DNA from: Apus apus
Taxonomy: Eukaryota > Chordata > Aves > Apodiformes > Apodidae
NCBI RefSeq assembly: GCF_020740795.1
Contig: NC_067285.1
Coordinates: 39,220,511-39,284,510, forward strand
DNA: 64,000 nucleotides
Direction of reading: 5' to 3'
A program made the position numbers and the translations under genes. The notes under the pieces are model-generated. The model did not search any database, had not been told where the DNA came from, and saw nothing but the letters and a program-made list of their open reading frames with translations. Shown here one piece after another: positions 28,301 through 43,300 of the stretch. Within the stretch, counting starts at the first letter, position 1. Each line of letters opens with the position of its first letter.

Positions 28301-31300
28301 CTTCAAGTCCCGGGGGTTTGGGAATGGCAGCCGTGTCACCTTCAGCCCGGGGGTGGCTGTGGTGACGTGTGATGTCACGCTGGTGGATGACAGCGAGCAG
28401 GAAGAAGAGGAGGAATTTGAGGTGGCGCTGGCTCAGGCCTCGGGGAACGCGCGCATCGGCAGCCGCGCTTCAGCCCGCGTGGTCATCCAGGGTCCCAACG
28501 ACGCCTCCACGGTGTCCCTGGGGAATGCCACCTTCACTGTCAGCGAGGCAGCAGGTGAGGAGTCCCAGGGAGGGTCCCCCAGGGCTGCCCCACGCCACGC
28601 TGGGCTGCTCCCCGGAATCGTGGAAGGTCTGCAGAGGGTTTCTGATCCTCTCCCTGCCCTGCTGGGGAAGGCGGGGGTTGTCCTCTGCTGGGAAAGGAGG
28701 AGGGCACCCCCAAGGGAAAGGAGTGAGGTTTGTGGTGTCATGGCTGTTGTCTCACCTTGGTCCTCTCTCCTGGGATGCAGGAAACATTGAGATCCCAGTC
28801 CTGCGACAGGGACCTGATCTCTCCAGCCCCATCTCGGTGTGGTGTGCCACTCGGGCCTCTGACCCTCCGTCTGCCAGCCCAGGGGTCGATTACGTCCCCA
28901 GCTCCAGAAAAATAGAGTTCAGGCCAGGCAAGACAGAAGAGGTGAGGAGCCCCTGATGAGTCTGCTCTGTCTGGTGACACCTCTCCCATTTATGTGCACG
29001 TCCTGAGTTTGCCATTTGTGATGGATCCCAGGGCCATTTGAGAGTTGTTAATCATAGGATCATAGAATCATTGAGGTTGGAAGGGACCTTAAAGATCATC
29101 AAGTTCCAACCACCCTGCCGTGAGCAGGGAACCCTCCCACTACACCAGGCTGCACAAAACCTCATCCAACCTGGCCTTAAAATCCTCCAGGGATGGGACA
29201 TCAACAACCTCTCTGGGCAACCCATTCCAGTTCCTCACCACCCTTAGAGTGAAGAATTTCTTCCTAATATCTAACCTCAATCTCACCTCTCTCAGTTTAA
29301 AACCATCACCCCTTGTCCTATCACTATCTTCTCTGATGAAAAGCCCCTCCCCAGCTTTCCTGTAGCCCCTTTCAAGTACTGGAAGATGCTCTAGGGTCTC
29401 CCTGGAGCCTTCTCTCCTCTAGGCTGTACAGCCCCAACTCTCTCAGCCTGTCTTCATAGCAGAGCTGCTCCAGCCCTTTGATCATGTTGGTGGCCCTTCT
29501 CTGGACCCTCTCCAACAGGTCTGTATCTTTCCTGTGCTGAGGGCACCAGAGCTGGATGCAGTATTCCAGGTGGGGTCTGAATCCATCTGCCAGGCACAGA
29601 CTCAGGGCAGATCATTGCTCCAGCCAGAGGACATTGACTCAGGCCAGTGCTCCCAGGATGAAGGTGGCTGCCTGTTCTCCACAGTGACATGCCAGATGGA
29701 TCTAGATGTGTTTGACAAGTTCAGAAAAGCCCTGACATGGTGACTTGACACTGGACACCCCGGGATGAAAGTTTGGCATCTCTAAAAGCAGGACTTCTGC
29801 TTTCCTTCTAGTTCTGCACCCTGACCATCCTGGACGACACGCAGTACCCGGTGATAGAGGGGCTGGAGACGTTTGTTGTTTATCTCAGCTCACCCCATGG
29901 AGCTGAGCTGACAAAACCGTTCCAAGCCGTCGTGGCCATCAATGACATCTTCCAGGATGGTAAGTTATCCATGGCAGCTCTCTCCAGGCCATCCTAGCCC
30001 CTTCCTGAAGCCTTCCACACAGCAGGGGGCTACTCCAGGTCAGGTTCTTTCTAGCCTGTTTTCCTGGGATCCTCCCATCCCTTTTAGCTGCCCTGTTTCT
30101 TTCCATGCTTCATGCCCACAAGAGCTTGGAACGTTGGCAAGCACAGAAAGAACTTTCCTGTAGTGTTCAGCCACACTTTGCCTGCTCTGCCCAGAGCTCA
30201 GTCCTTGCTTCATGTTCTCTGTGAGCTGAAGACCCCCTTAGGGTGTGAGAAGGTCTCACTGCATGGTGACTTCTTCTGTTGTGACATCTCTGGTGTTCAC
30301 TTGCCTGAGGAAAGCACACAGGGTATCACCTACTCTGTCATAGTCTATAAACATTCCTCCCTCTCATCGAGGTCCACCCTCTTTTCTGCAAGCTGGTTGC
30401 TCTGTGTCTGTCCATAGGCAGTAGGATCCTGCCTTGATGGATGCCAAGCATCCACCTCAGCACCAAGTCCTCAGGGAATCCCTCACAAACACCGTCCCCA
30501 TCCCACCAGCCCTGCCTGGTTCTCCATCCCCAAAACAAGAGGGAAGGAACAAGTTCCATTCAACTGCTGGAGTTAGATGATGAGGACAGTTGTGCTCTTT
30601 TCTGAAGCAGTTCTGCCAGGGTCTTTGTGTGCCTGTCTCTCTGTGGAGCTTCAGCACTGCTTGACTCTTTCTCTTGCCTTCAGTCCCACGCATGCAGTTC
30701 ACCAAGGCTACCTACACAGTGAAGGAGAAGGAGGGTTTGCTGCACGTCCCCATCTTCCGCACTGGGGACCTCAGTTATGAGTCTTCTGTCAGGTGCTACA
30801 CCCAGAGCCAGACAGCAGAGGTCATGGAGGACTTTGCAGAGAGGAGAAATGCAGAGGAGTCTCGCATCACTTTCTTGAAAGGGGAGAAGGTGAGCTGGAC
30901 CTGGCTTATGGGGAGAGTGGAGTACCATTGATGGGAGAGGTTCAGATCTCCTCTCCAACTCTGCAGTGGCAGAGGCTGGCCAAACTGGTTTCATAGTCAC
31001 TTGAAGTCACTTCTGGTCCTGGAAGTATGACATGACTCTGAAGGGGTTGTTTGTTTCATGATAAAGCTGGTTCAGAGGTGAAGGAGTTCCTCCCCATGTC
31101 AGGAGGACTCAGGATGGTGGTAGCTGAGGGCTGTTGGTTTGTGGAAGTAGATGTCTTCACTACTGTGTCCCATCGTGCAATGATGGTTTGTCCACATCGA
31201 AGTAGCAGCCTTAAGAGCAGAGGTGTTTCATCCAGGACTGACAGGACTCTGACATGAAACCCTGGATGGTGAAGTTCAGTGTGGCTTTTAAGGGGCTTCA

Positions 31301-34300
31301 TCAGATTTATCAATGTTTGCTGTTTTCTCCTGCTTACTTGGCTTTAGGTGAAGAACTGCAGTGTTGTCATCAGTGATGACTCTGCCTTTGAACCCGAAGA
31401 GCAGTTCCAGCTCTATCTTGGTAGTCCACTTGGAAACCATTGGAGTGGAGCTAGGATTGGGAAGATGGACATGGCCACCATAACGGTGACCAATGATGAA
31501 GATGGTAAGTGAGGACACTCAACCAGAAGGCAGCTGTAGTGTAGGAGGCAGTTCCAAGGTAGTCAGCACAGCTGGCAGTTCAGTTCAGTGCACGTGAACA
31601 CCTTCAGTCACGTCACAGCTCTGGATGCAGGTCACCCACATGGTGGCTTTGTGTGCTGGTCTGAAGGGAGGGATTGAACAACAGTGGCTTGAATCCACCA
31701 TCTGTCCTGTTTCCCATTCCCCTGCAGTTGTGCTGTGCCTCCCCCTGGGAGATGTTGCTTTCCCTTCACAGTGTCTCAGCCTGGAGACATGTGTGGGAAG
31801 AAGCAGGGTTCCAGGTCCCTCTGGTGTGGCTGCAGCACCATCACATGGCATGGATCTGCAGGCAGGTGGCTTGGTGGGGCGTTGGTGACGGCAGAACCAC
31901 TTGCCACCCTCAGTAGCCCAACACATGTTGGTTTTTTCCCCACCCCTTGCCCTAATTCACATCCAACCTCAGAGCTGAAGTTCTGGCCCATGCTTTGAGG
32001 AGCCCCTTCCTCTGAAGATGTGTAGATGAGTCTGAGAGGAGCTGATCTTCCCTCACCCCGCTTGTCCAATGCTCTTCATCTGCAAAGAGTCAGCTGGTGT
32101 GCAAACCTGGGCCTGTTTTCTTCAACCCTGTTTCTTCAGCACCCACCATTGAGTTTGAAGAAGCTGCCTACCAAGTCCGGGAGCCACCTGGCCCAGAGGG
32201 TGTTGCTGTGGTCAATGTCAAGGTGATCAGGAGAGGGGACCAGAACAGGACCTCCAAAGTCCGCTGTAGCACCCGCGATGGCTCCGCTCAGGCCGGAGTG
32301 GATTACTCTCCCAAGAGTCGAATGCTGAAATTCAGCCCAGGTAAAGGGTCCTTGGAGAGCAGGGTGGAGGTGGTGACATGACCAGGGATGCTCTGTGGGT
32401 ATCAGAAAGGAGCGTGGAAGGGAAATCTTCAGGAGACATGGAACAAGCTGCTTCTGCCGTGAGGTTTCCCACCCAACACAGGTGGGATGGCTCCCAGGGA
32501 CGTGAGCTGCCTTAGCTGCAAGAAGGTGTAATAGCCCTCTAGATCTTGGGGGGGTAGGTTTGGTTTGGGTTTTGACCTTGGGCTCATCACGGTCCTTCTG
32601 CCACGAGGTTGGTGAAGGCTTTAGAGGGGAAGCCATACAAGGAGTGGCTGAAGGCACTTGGTCTATTCAGCCTGGAGAAGAGGAGACTGGGGGGACACCT
32701 CATCGCAGCTCCTGCTTCCTCATTAGGGAAGGAGAAGTAGGTGCTGACCTCTTCTCTCTGGTGGCCATCAATAGGACCCGAGGGAATGGTAAGAAGATGT
32801 GCAGGGGGAGGTTTAGGTTGGTCATTAGGAAGAGATTTCACCCAGAGGGTGGTGGAGCACTGGAGTAAGCTCCCCAGGAAGCAGGAATGGCACCGAGGCT
32901 GGCAATATTCAAGAAGCATTTCAACAACACCCTCAGGGACATGGTGTGAACTTTTGGGTTGTCCTGTTCTGGGGCAGGAGTTGGACTTGGTGATCCAGGC
33001 TGTCCAAGGAGGTGGTTGAGCTGCCATCCCTGGAGACATCTAGAAAAACAGATGTGGTGCCAAGGGATAGGGTTTAGTGGTAAATGCTGTGGAGTTAGGG
33101 TAGTGGTTGGACTTGATGGTCTTGAGGGTCTTTTCCAACCAGAATGATCCTGTGATAAGCAACGTGCTGAGGTGCTGCCCAAGCAGGGGGACAATGCAAA
33201 GGGGGAGGGAATGAAAGCCAGGAGATGGGGAGTTCTTTACTGAGCAGGCTGGAAAAGCCTAAGGAGCAGCAAGATGGCTCAGACTTCCTGCTCGCTGGAA
33301 TTAATGGCACTTGAAAAAATGGGAAGGCCTTCCCAAATCTTGCCATGTTTTGTCTTGTGTCCAACATTTCATCCCTTCACAAGAACCTGCTGGATGAGAA
33401 GGATCTGAGGTTTGGTTTGTTCGAGGTTGGGATTTTTCTTGGGTTTTGGTAACATATTTTAAACATAGAATCACAGAATCACAGGGGTTGGAAGGGACCT
33501 CTGAAGATCATCTTGTCCAACCCCCCTGCTGCAGCAGGAACACCCAGGGCAGGTCACACAGGAACGTGTCCAAATGGGTCTTGAAAGTCTCCAGAGAAGG
33601 AGACTCCACAACCTCTCTGGGCAGCCTGTCCCAGGGCTTTGTCACCCTCACAGCAAACAAGTTTCTCCTCCTGGCCCATTCTTGACACCCACCCTGCAGG
33701 TATTGATAGACATTCATCAGGTCCCCTCTTAGTCTTCTCCACACTAAACAACCCCAGGTCTCTCAGCCTTTCCCCATATGACAGATGTTCCAGCCCCTTC
33801 ACCATCCCTGTAGCCCTGCCCTTCTTAGACTACTTGCCATGTGGTCTTTTTCCAAGTGTGACTCTTCTGGGCTGCAGCCTTGCAAGCTGCTGTGGCTGGA
33901 GTCCTGTCAGGCAAAGGCTGACCTTTCACCTAACAAAGGGTGATGAGAAGAGTGGAAGAAGCACTAGCACCTGGCAGCCTTCAGAGGATCATAGAAGGAA
34001 TGAAAGGCTTTGGGTTGGAAGGTCATCAGGTTCCAACCCCCCTGCATGGGCAGGGACACCTCCCACCAGCCCAGGTTGCTCCAAGCCCCATCCAACCTCC
34101 CCTTCAACATTGCCAGGGATGGGGCAGCCACAGCTTCCCTGGGCAACCTGGGCCAGGCTCTCACCACCCTCACACTCCAGAATCTCCTCCTCATGTCTCA
34201 CCTCAATCTCTTCCAGTTTTAATCCATCCCCCTTGTCCTCTCCCTCCCTGCCCTCGTCCCAAGTCCCTCCCCAGCTTTCCTGGAGCCCCTTCAGGCCCTG

Positions 34301-37300
34301 GAAGGTGCTCTAAGGTCTCCCTGGAGCCTTCTCCTCTCCAGGCTGAACATCTGTCATCTGAGCAACTGAATCAGCTGGATTTTTCTGTATAGAGTAGATG
34401 ACTATGTGGATGGGACTAGATTAGTAGTAGCAATGAGTGGAAATGAAGTTGATACTGTGTGGTTTATCGTGATCTTCCAGTGGTCATAGCCTAGACCAGC
34501 TGTGCAGGTACTTTAGAACTTCTGAGCAGTATCTAAAAATGAATAGAGTTCTCCCTGTGTCTCTTGTGTGTCCCCTCACAGGTGTGAATCACACCATGTT
34601 TAAGGTGGAGATCATGTCCAATGAAGACCGGGAGTGGCACGAGTCCTTTTCTGTGGTGCTGGGTCCAGATGATCCAGTGGAAGCTGTTCTTGGAGATGCC
34701 AGCACTGCAATAGTGACTATCTTGGATCAGGAGGCAGTGGGGAGCCTGATTCTACCAGCACCTCCCATGGTAAGTTGCCCGTGGCAGTGGATGCTCTTCA
34801 AGTACAGACTGAAAACTCCAGGGGGACTTGTGTCATAAACTGAAGAGCTGCAGTGATGGAGCAGGCTCAGAGTGTATGGCAAGGATTGCCTGTCCCACCC
34901 CTCTCCTCAGCCCCAGCTGAACCCTACCATCTTGCATCCATACAGGTTGTCACCCTGGCTGATTATGACCGGGTGGAAGAAGTGACCAAGGATGGTGCCA
35001 AGAAGTCCCCTTCCCCAGGCTACCCTCTCATCTGTGTCACTCCTTGTGACCCTCACTTCCCCAAGTACCCGGTCATGAAGGAACGCTGCAGTGAGGCTGG
35101 GATCAACCAGTCTTCCATACAGTTCAGCTGGGAAGTGGCAACCCCCACGGATGGGAATGGGGCCAGGTCACCTTTTGAAACCATCACCGACAACACACCC
35201 TTCACCAGCGTCAACCATAAGGTGGGTGGTGAGGTCCCAGCACAGCCAAGCACCACTCGAGCTGTTCCACCAGCAGTGGGCCTTGTGTGACCTCAGCCCT
35301 CCCTGTCCTCACCCTCTTCACATCCTGCCCCACCAACACAAATTACTGGTTCCCTCCAGGGGCTTTTCTCAGGGGCTCCCAGCTCTGATGTCTCAGCTCT
35401 TCTCAAGCTTCCAGGTGTGTTTCTGGGCCATGGTGGCTCCTGCACAAGTCTGAGACCTTTTTAGTGGGTAGCACACGCTTTAGCTACACAGAGATGAAAA
35501 CCTCAAACCTTCTCAGGTTTGGGAATTAGCCAGGGACGTATGGGTGCTGCTTTGGGGATTATTTTGGTGGGTGTTTTTCTTTTGGGCTCTGAAAGTTTGG
35601 TGCTGTCCTGCACCTTCTGAGAGCACGACGTCTCTCGACATGGGAGGTAGCTGTGAGCACTCAGACACTCCAATAAATCCCTGGTGGCAGGAGACAGATG
35701 GAGCCTGGCAGATGGAAACATCCCCAGCTCCCTTTTCTCTGCCCTTCAGGACATGGGCAGAGTTTGGAAGCTGTCAAACACCCCACCTACTCAAGCATCT
35801 CCTGCAGTGGAGGTGACAAGAGGCCCATCACTCCTACGTGCCCAAGTGGCTGAGCAGACACTGCCACTGGCTTCTCATTGGTCTTTGCCTCCATGGTGCC
35901 CCAAAACACCAATACCAAGTGGTTTTGCCCCAAGGTCAGATGTTGCAGAGTTGACCCACGTGGACGTTTTCCCCCCCTGGTTCCCTGCAGGTGCTGGACA
36001 GCATTTACTTCAGCCGGCGGTTCCACGTGCGCTGTGTGGCCAAGGCTGTGGACAAGGCTGGCCACGTGGGGACCCCCCTGAGAAGCAACGTGGTCACCAT
36101 AGGCACAGACAGTGCCATTTGTCACACTCCTGTGGTCGCAGGGACCGCCCGAGGTTTCCAGGCACAGTCATTTGTTGCCACTCTGAAGTACTTGGATGTC
36201 AAGCACAAGGAGCACCCCAACAGGTACGAGCCTGGAGAAGGGGGGGGTGCAGTCCTTCACCAGCCACCCCCAGAGCTCCAGGGCTGGCTTGAGTTGAGAG
36301 GAGAAGGTGTGTTTGAAACCACATCCCTCCGTGCAGTGTGTCCTCTGGAACAGTGTGGGCTGCTCAGGGTGGTGCTCCCACTCTTCTCCTCGTACCCTGC
36401 TCTGCTGAGGGGGTTGGTGGGACAACCAGGGAGCAGATGTGTAGGGCAGGGATATTGAACCAAGACTAAACATCAGGCTCAGCCTGTGCTGCTGTGGGGC
36501 AGCACGTGGGGCTCCCCTGCCTGCCAGGGCTGCCTTTTTCTGCTCTCTCACCCACTGTTTGTTCCAGAATCCACATCTCGGTGCAGATCCCCCACCAGGA
36601 TGGAATGCTGCCTCTCATCTCCACCCTCCCGCTGCACAACCTCCATTTCCTGCTCTCTGAGTCCATCTACAGGCACCAGCATGCCTGCTCAAACCTGGTC
36701 ACCATCAGAGACCTCAGGGGTATCTCTGGTAAGTTTTAAAGCCAACTTTTGCTTTCTGAATCTTGGGGGGGTGGAGAAGCCAGTGAAGAAGTGCAGATTT
36801 GTCTTCCTCTGGGCAGTCCTGACGTGATCTACGTGCCAAGGGACGTTCCTGTACTAACAGCAGGGAACAAAGTCACCCCATGGAAGATGAGATGTGATGC
36901 CTGGGCCTGTTTAAAAGATTTTGGGGTGAAGCAGAATCCCTCTGTTTGAGGAGATTGTAGGTTCACACCTAGAATCATAGAACCATCCTGGTTGGAAGGG
37001 ACCTTGCAGACCATCAAGTCCAACCACAACCTAGATCCCCCCACCATAACCTAATTTACCCCTTCAGTGCTTAAATCCTGTCCCTAAGCACTATATCTAC
37101 ATTCCTTTTAAACACTTCCAGGGATGGTGGCTCCACCACCTGCCTGGGCAGCCTGTTCCACTGTCCAGCCTCTCTTTGGGGAAAGAAACTCTTTCTAATC
37201 TCCAGTCTAAACCTCCCCTGGTGCAGCTTCAGGCCATTTCCTCTGTCCTGCCATTATTCACCTGGGAGAGAAGCCCAACTCCCACCTCCCTACAACCTCC

Positions 37301-40300
37301 TTTCAGGGAGCTGTGGAGAGCAGTGAGGTCTCCCCTCAGCCTCCTCTTCTTCAAACTAAACAGTCCCAGTTCCCTCAGCCTCTCCTCACAGGGCTTATTC
37401 TCCAGACCTTTCTGGGGTGGGCAGGGAGTTGTTGTTCTTAGAATCATAGAATCACTTTGGTTGCAAAAGACCTTTAAGGTCATCAAGTCCAACCCAGCAC
37501 TGCCATGTCCACCACTAAACCATGTCCCTCAGCACCACATCTCCACGTACTTCATTCTGTTCATTTCATACCCAAGCTGTTCTGCGTTTCTCAAAGTTCA
37601 ACTTCAACCTTTAATGGATAGGTTCAGAACTTTGGGTTTTCAGGATTCTTACCCCATTCATACAACATTTTCCCCTGTGAAGCCCCAGGTACATTCAGTT
37701 GGGCCTCTAGGATAACGAAGGGCGAGGAGCCTGTGAAGTCCCTGATCTAATAAAAGCCCCTGGTGTCATTTGAGAGTGAAAATGGGACCTCAGCCTCAAG
37801 CTGTTTCAAACCTGGAGTGACCAGTGTCCTGATGTCTTCTAATCCCAGAGGCAGGGTTTCTGGATGAGGTGACCTATGACACCATTGTCCTCAGCCCTGG
37901 CTATGACCGCCCCTACCAGTTTGACCCCGCGGTGCGGGAGCCAAAGACCATCCAGCTCTACAAGCACCTCAACCTGAAGAGCTGCATCTGGACTTTTGAT
38001 GCTTATTATGACATGACTGAGTTAATTGATGTCTGTGGAGGCTCTGTCACTGCTGACTTCCAGGTAAGGTGCCATGCCCAAAACTCTTCCACCTCATCCA
38101 GATCTTTCTCAGTTCCTAGCAAAGCTCCACTTGCTGCTCACAGGTATTTGCTGCCCATCTTTGCTGCTCTGCAACATGGGCCTTTTCCCACTTTCCACCT
38201 AGAAAAGAACCACCATTCTTGGTGAAATACATTTCATTTATTTATTTAGGCTGGGGCAACAGAGGGTTTATTCTTTAATCTTCAAAGCACCACTTGACTC
38301 TTATTTTTTTTTGTATAAAGACATACTGGAAATACAAAACATTCCCACTTGTGCTCTGTTCTTTTACAAGTGTGTCTGTATCCTTTGCCACCAGAAACGA
38401 GTGGAGAACAGAGCAGAGACACATCAGTTCATACCCTGCAGTGCAGGGCAAGGTCATTTTTAAACAATTTCTCAATTAACCAGCTGGCAAACCCAGAGCC
38501 AGGAGTGTTCTTCTACAAAAGAGCAGCTTTAATTAACTACAAGACACAGAATCATGGAGTCACAGAATGGTTTGGGTTGGGAGGGACCTTCAAGATCATT
38601 TAGATCCAACCCCCCTGCCATGGGCAGGGACACCTCCCACCAGCCCAGGCTGCTCAGAGCCCCATCCAACCTGCTCTTCAGCACTGCCAGGGATGGGGCA
38701 GCCACAGCTTCCCTGGGCAACCTGGGCCAGGGTCTCACCTCCCTCACAGCCCAGAATTCCCTCCTCATCTCTCACCTCAATCTCCCCTTCTCCAGTTTTA
38801 ATCCATTCCACGTCTCCATTAAATCCACATGTCTCACTGCCCTCTCATGGATGGATTACACATCTGCATCTCACTCGAGTGGGTATCTCATCTGCATTAG
38901 ATTCTTGTATTAAATTCCCAGTCTGGAAGGTCTCCCACTGACCAGTCTGGAAGGATTCTCTGAGCCAGCTCAGAGGTACAGCTGGGCTCTACAGATAATA
39001 ACTGGTGTCTGTGCAGCCTGAGAGCTGGGGTGCAGGTGGGGCCAGTCCTGAGCAAGCAGAATTGCTGATTTTTAATCCATGGAGTTGGACCCTGAGAGGC
39101 TTTGGAGGTGAAGTGGTGACCACGGCTGCTTTTGCCCCATGACACCAGTGTCCTTCAGCACTTGTCCTGATTTAAAAAGCAGGTTTGTCTGAAGGGCCTG
39201 CATGTAAAGGCAAAGACAACTCAGGGAGGCATCTCTGACTTGATGGGAGGAGTTCTGTGTGCATGTTTTCATCCTATCATAGAATCACAGACTGGTTTGG
39301 GTGGGAAGGGACCTTCAAGATCATCTAGATCCAACCCCCTGCACAGGCAGGGACACCTCCCACCAGCCCAGGTTGCTCCAAGCCCCATCCAACCTGCCCT
39401 TCAACACTGCCAGGGATGGGGCAGCCACAGCTTCCCTGGGCAACCTGGGCCAGGCTCTCACCACCCTCACACTCCAGAATTTCCTCCTCATGTCTCACCT
39501 CAATCTCCCTCTTCCAGCTTTAATCCATTCCCCCTCATCCCATCCCTCCCTGCCCTTGTCCCAAGCCCCTCCCCAGCTTTCCTGGAGCCCCTTCAGGCCC
39601 TGGAAGCTGCTCTAAGGTCTCCCTGGAGCCTTCTCTTCTCCAGGCTGAACACCCCAACTCTCCCAACCTGTCTTCAGAGCAGAGCTGCTCCAGCCCTGGG
39701 ACCACATTCCTGACCCTCAGTTTTTCCCCACAGTTGATGATCACTTTCCAAATGGCAGCCCAGCAAGACCCTTTTGTTTTGAAAACCTTTGCCAATCATG
39801 CTCAGTCTTTATGGAGCCATCACATCATGTGGCTTTAGAAATCCTTTGTCCCCACATTACACTCCCTATCTTTAGGACATCCAGGATCCAGAACTAAAAA
39901 GGAGCCTTCTGCTGCAGTCACACTGGCTGGTTGTTCTTTTTTCACAGAGCAGAACAGGAATGCAGGGAGTGTGGTGAGTCTGGGCCATTGTCTCTCCTTT
40001 GGAAGGTGCGTGACCCCCTGGTTTGTGTTTTGTTGGCAGGTCCGGGACTCTGCTCAGTCCTTCCTGACAGTCCATGTCCCTCTCTATGTGTCCTACATTT
40101 ATGTGACAGCCCCGAGAGGTTGGGCTTCTCTGGAGCATCACACAGAGATGGAGTTCTCCTTTTTCTATGATACTGTTCTCTGGAGGACAGGTAGGTCCCA
40201 GCCATTCCAAGGGGTAACAGGAAGAATGGGTTTGTTCTTGGAGGGTTTCTTTCACTTCTGCTTAGTTTCTGCAGTGCCACCACAGTCCTGAGCAGGGGGA

Positions 40301-43300
40301 GCACTTGCTGGCACTGCCCCCCATCCTTCCTGTCCTCTGCTGGTGGTTACATCCAAGACCTAACATAGAACCATAGAATGGTTTGGGTTGGAAGGGACAC
40401 CTCCCACCAGCCCAGGCTGCACAAGCCTCATCCAACCTGCCCTTCAACACCTCCAGGGATGGGGCAGCCACAACCTCCCTGGGCAACCTGGGCCAGTGCC
40501 TTTCTACCCTAATGGTGAAGAATTTCTTCCTGATGTCTCACCTAAATCTCCCCTCTTTCAATTTAAAACCATCACCCCTTGTCCTGTCACTGCCTTTTCT
40601 GGTGAAAAGCCCCTCCCCAGCTTTCCTGGAGCCCCTTCAGACACTGGGAGGTGCTCTAAGGTCTCCCTGTGGTCTCATCCACGTGGGTTTCTTCTGTGCC
40701 TGAAGTCCTTCTGCTTCCAGCTTTTGAATTCTCCTTTCCCTCCACCTCTGGAGCCCATGTGTGCTGGGGAGCTGTGCCCGCAGCCTTGGGTAGTGCTGCT
40801 GCTCAGAGGGCTCCCAGGAACAGACCAGTGCCTCCTCACCTGGGATTTTATTTTGCCAGGGATGACACTAAGAGGAGAGGAGGGACTTGCAGAGCTTTGC
40901 TTCTGGAGGTCCAGTCAGAAATTACACCCACAAGTGAAACTATTATCTCCAACTTCTCCTTGTTGCTTGAGTCACACTCGGGCGGCACGTGGGTAACGGA
41001 GGGGGTGCATTGCCAAAGGACTGGAGGGCTCTGGGGAGCTGTCTCAAATGCTTCTGGAGTCCAGAAGCCCACCTGAGGAGCAGCTGTGCTGGGTGGCCTC
41101 CCCAGTGACTTTGTTCTTGCTGCCCTCTGCAGGGATCCAGACAGAGAGCGTTCTCTCTGCCCGGCTGCAGATCATCAGGATCTACATCCGCGAGGACGGC
41201 CGGCTGGTCATCGAGTTCAAGACACAGGCCAAGTTCAGAGGTGAGAGCACTGGCTCCTGCTGCAGAGAGGAGGAAATCAAGGCACCCTGACCTGTGTCCT
41301 GGAAACGCAGGGAGCAGAACAAATCCCTCTTCCCACAGGAGTCCCTCTGTGCTGAGCTGTGGCAACGCAGGGTCTCCCTGCCTGTCCTCTGTCTTACCTG
41401 TCACCTTGTCCTCACCCCAGGGCTTTTTGTGATGGAGCACCACAGCCTGCCAGATGTCAGGTCTTTTTTACTGACCCCAGACCACCTGGGAGGGATCCAG
41501 TTTGACCTGCAGCTGCTGTGGAGTGCTCAGACCTTTGACTCTCCCTACCAGCTCTGGAGAGCAACCAGCTCCTATAACAGGTGAGGACTTGTGGGTCCAG
41601 CCACCCTCAGCAGCTTCCCACAGCATCGCAGCACCGCGATGGAGGTGCCTGAAGGTGGCACTGGAGCAGTTTCAAGTCCAGGGCCTGGGGGGGAGTAATC
41701 CCTGTTGTGGCAGCCAGAGCGTGGGTGGCCAGGAGCCAGGACAAGGGGCTGGTCCCAGGGCTGGAAATGCTCCTCTCCTGGGTGTGTAAGTAGAGGGGGA
41801 GATCACGTTCATCTCCTTGGAGATGCATTTTTCTGGCAGTGAAGCCAGTGGGTAGGTAGACACCAGAGGGAACGACGTGTTGGAGTTAGAAGCAGGAGGA
41901 TTTCGTGTCCCCAACTGACTTAACCAGTAGCTCTGTGCTTGGTGGATCAAGATCTAGAAAAATCTGGTTCACTCTGTTTTTTAAAAATACCTTTTATTTT
42001 GAAGTCCAGTCTGTGACTGTTTGTTCTTTTAGCCCGTGCTCCTTGCACACAGGGTCACGTGGACTTTGTCCCTCCTGCGACTGCTGGAGTAGATGGACAT
42101 TTCTGGGGTGATGGGGAGGTGGACATGGTGGATACTGGGCAAACACCTCAGCTGGGGGAAGAGCCTGGGGTCTCGTTTGGTGACCAGTGTCTCCTGTCTG
42201 TCCCCAGGAAGGACTATTCTGGAGAGTACAGCATCTTCCTAATCCCCTGTACTGTGCAGCCCACGCAGCCCTGGATGGAGCCTGGAGACAAACCCCTGCC
42301 CTGCACAGCTCACGCTCCTGAGCGGTACCATGGCCACAGCTGGGTTGATGTTGATAGTTATATTGATATTTATATGAATATTGATATTTATGTGAATATT
42401 GATATTGGTATTTAGCTCGTATTCGCTGGTTTGGCCCACGTGGGTTATTTCTGGGGTCCCAGCACAGGATGCCACCAGCAGGAAGGGAAAAGGGGGAGGA
42501 ACCTTTGGCTCAGGAGGGTTGTGGGGGAACCAAATCAGCCCCGTTGGGAGGAGGCTTCAGCTGGTGGTGGTTTTCCATTCCTGGAAAACTGGGGCAGGGT
42601 GAGGGGCAGCCTGGCACCGAGCACCAGCGCCGGCCGGGCTGCTGGGCTGTAGATAGTAAAGCAGGAGAGAAGGAAGGGTGAAGCAGACCAGGTAGGTCAG
42701 CAGGGTGTAACTTCAGATGTGTTCAAACTCAACCTCTCTTTTTCCCCTCTTCCCCATTTCAGCTTTTTGGTCCCCATTGCCTTCCAGCAGACCAACCGCC
42801 CCGTGCCCGTCGTCTACTCCCTGAACACAGAGTTCCAGCTCTGCAACAACGAGAAGGTGTTCCTGATGGACCCCACCCAATCCCAGATGTCTCTGGCAGA
42901 AATGGACTACAAAGGGGCTTTTTCAAAGGGTGGGGTTACTTTTCCTCTTCTGTTTGTTCATACCTGATGCTTCTGTCTTCATAACCAGAGGTGGTTTTGC
43001 CTCTTTGACAGCCACAGATGGTGTTTGGAGCGTGTCACAGCTCTGTGAGAGTGTGACAGGACAAGGACGTGCTCTGGCACCCTGTTCTGTCACCTGCACA
43101 CACAAAGCTAAGCCCTTCCAAGGCCAGAGCCACGTGCAGTTGGGTGCATTTGGCTCCAACAGTGGTCCTGGACTGGAGCAGCTCTGCTCTGGAGACAGGC
43201 TGGGAGAGTTGGGGCTGTTCAGCCTGGAGAAGAGAAGGCTCCAGGGAGACCTTAGAGCACCTTCCAGGGCCTGAAGGGGCTCCAGGAAAGCTGGAGAGGG

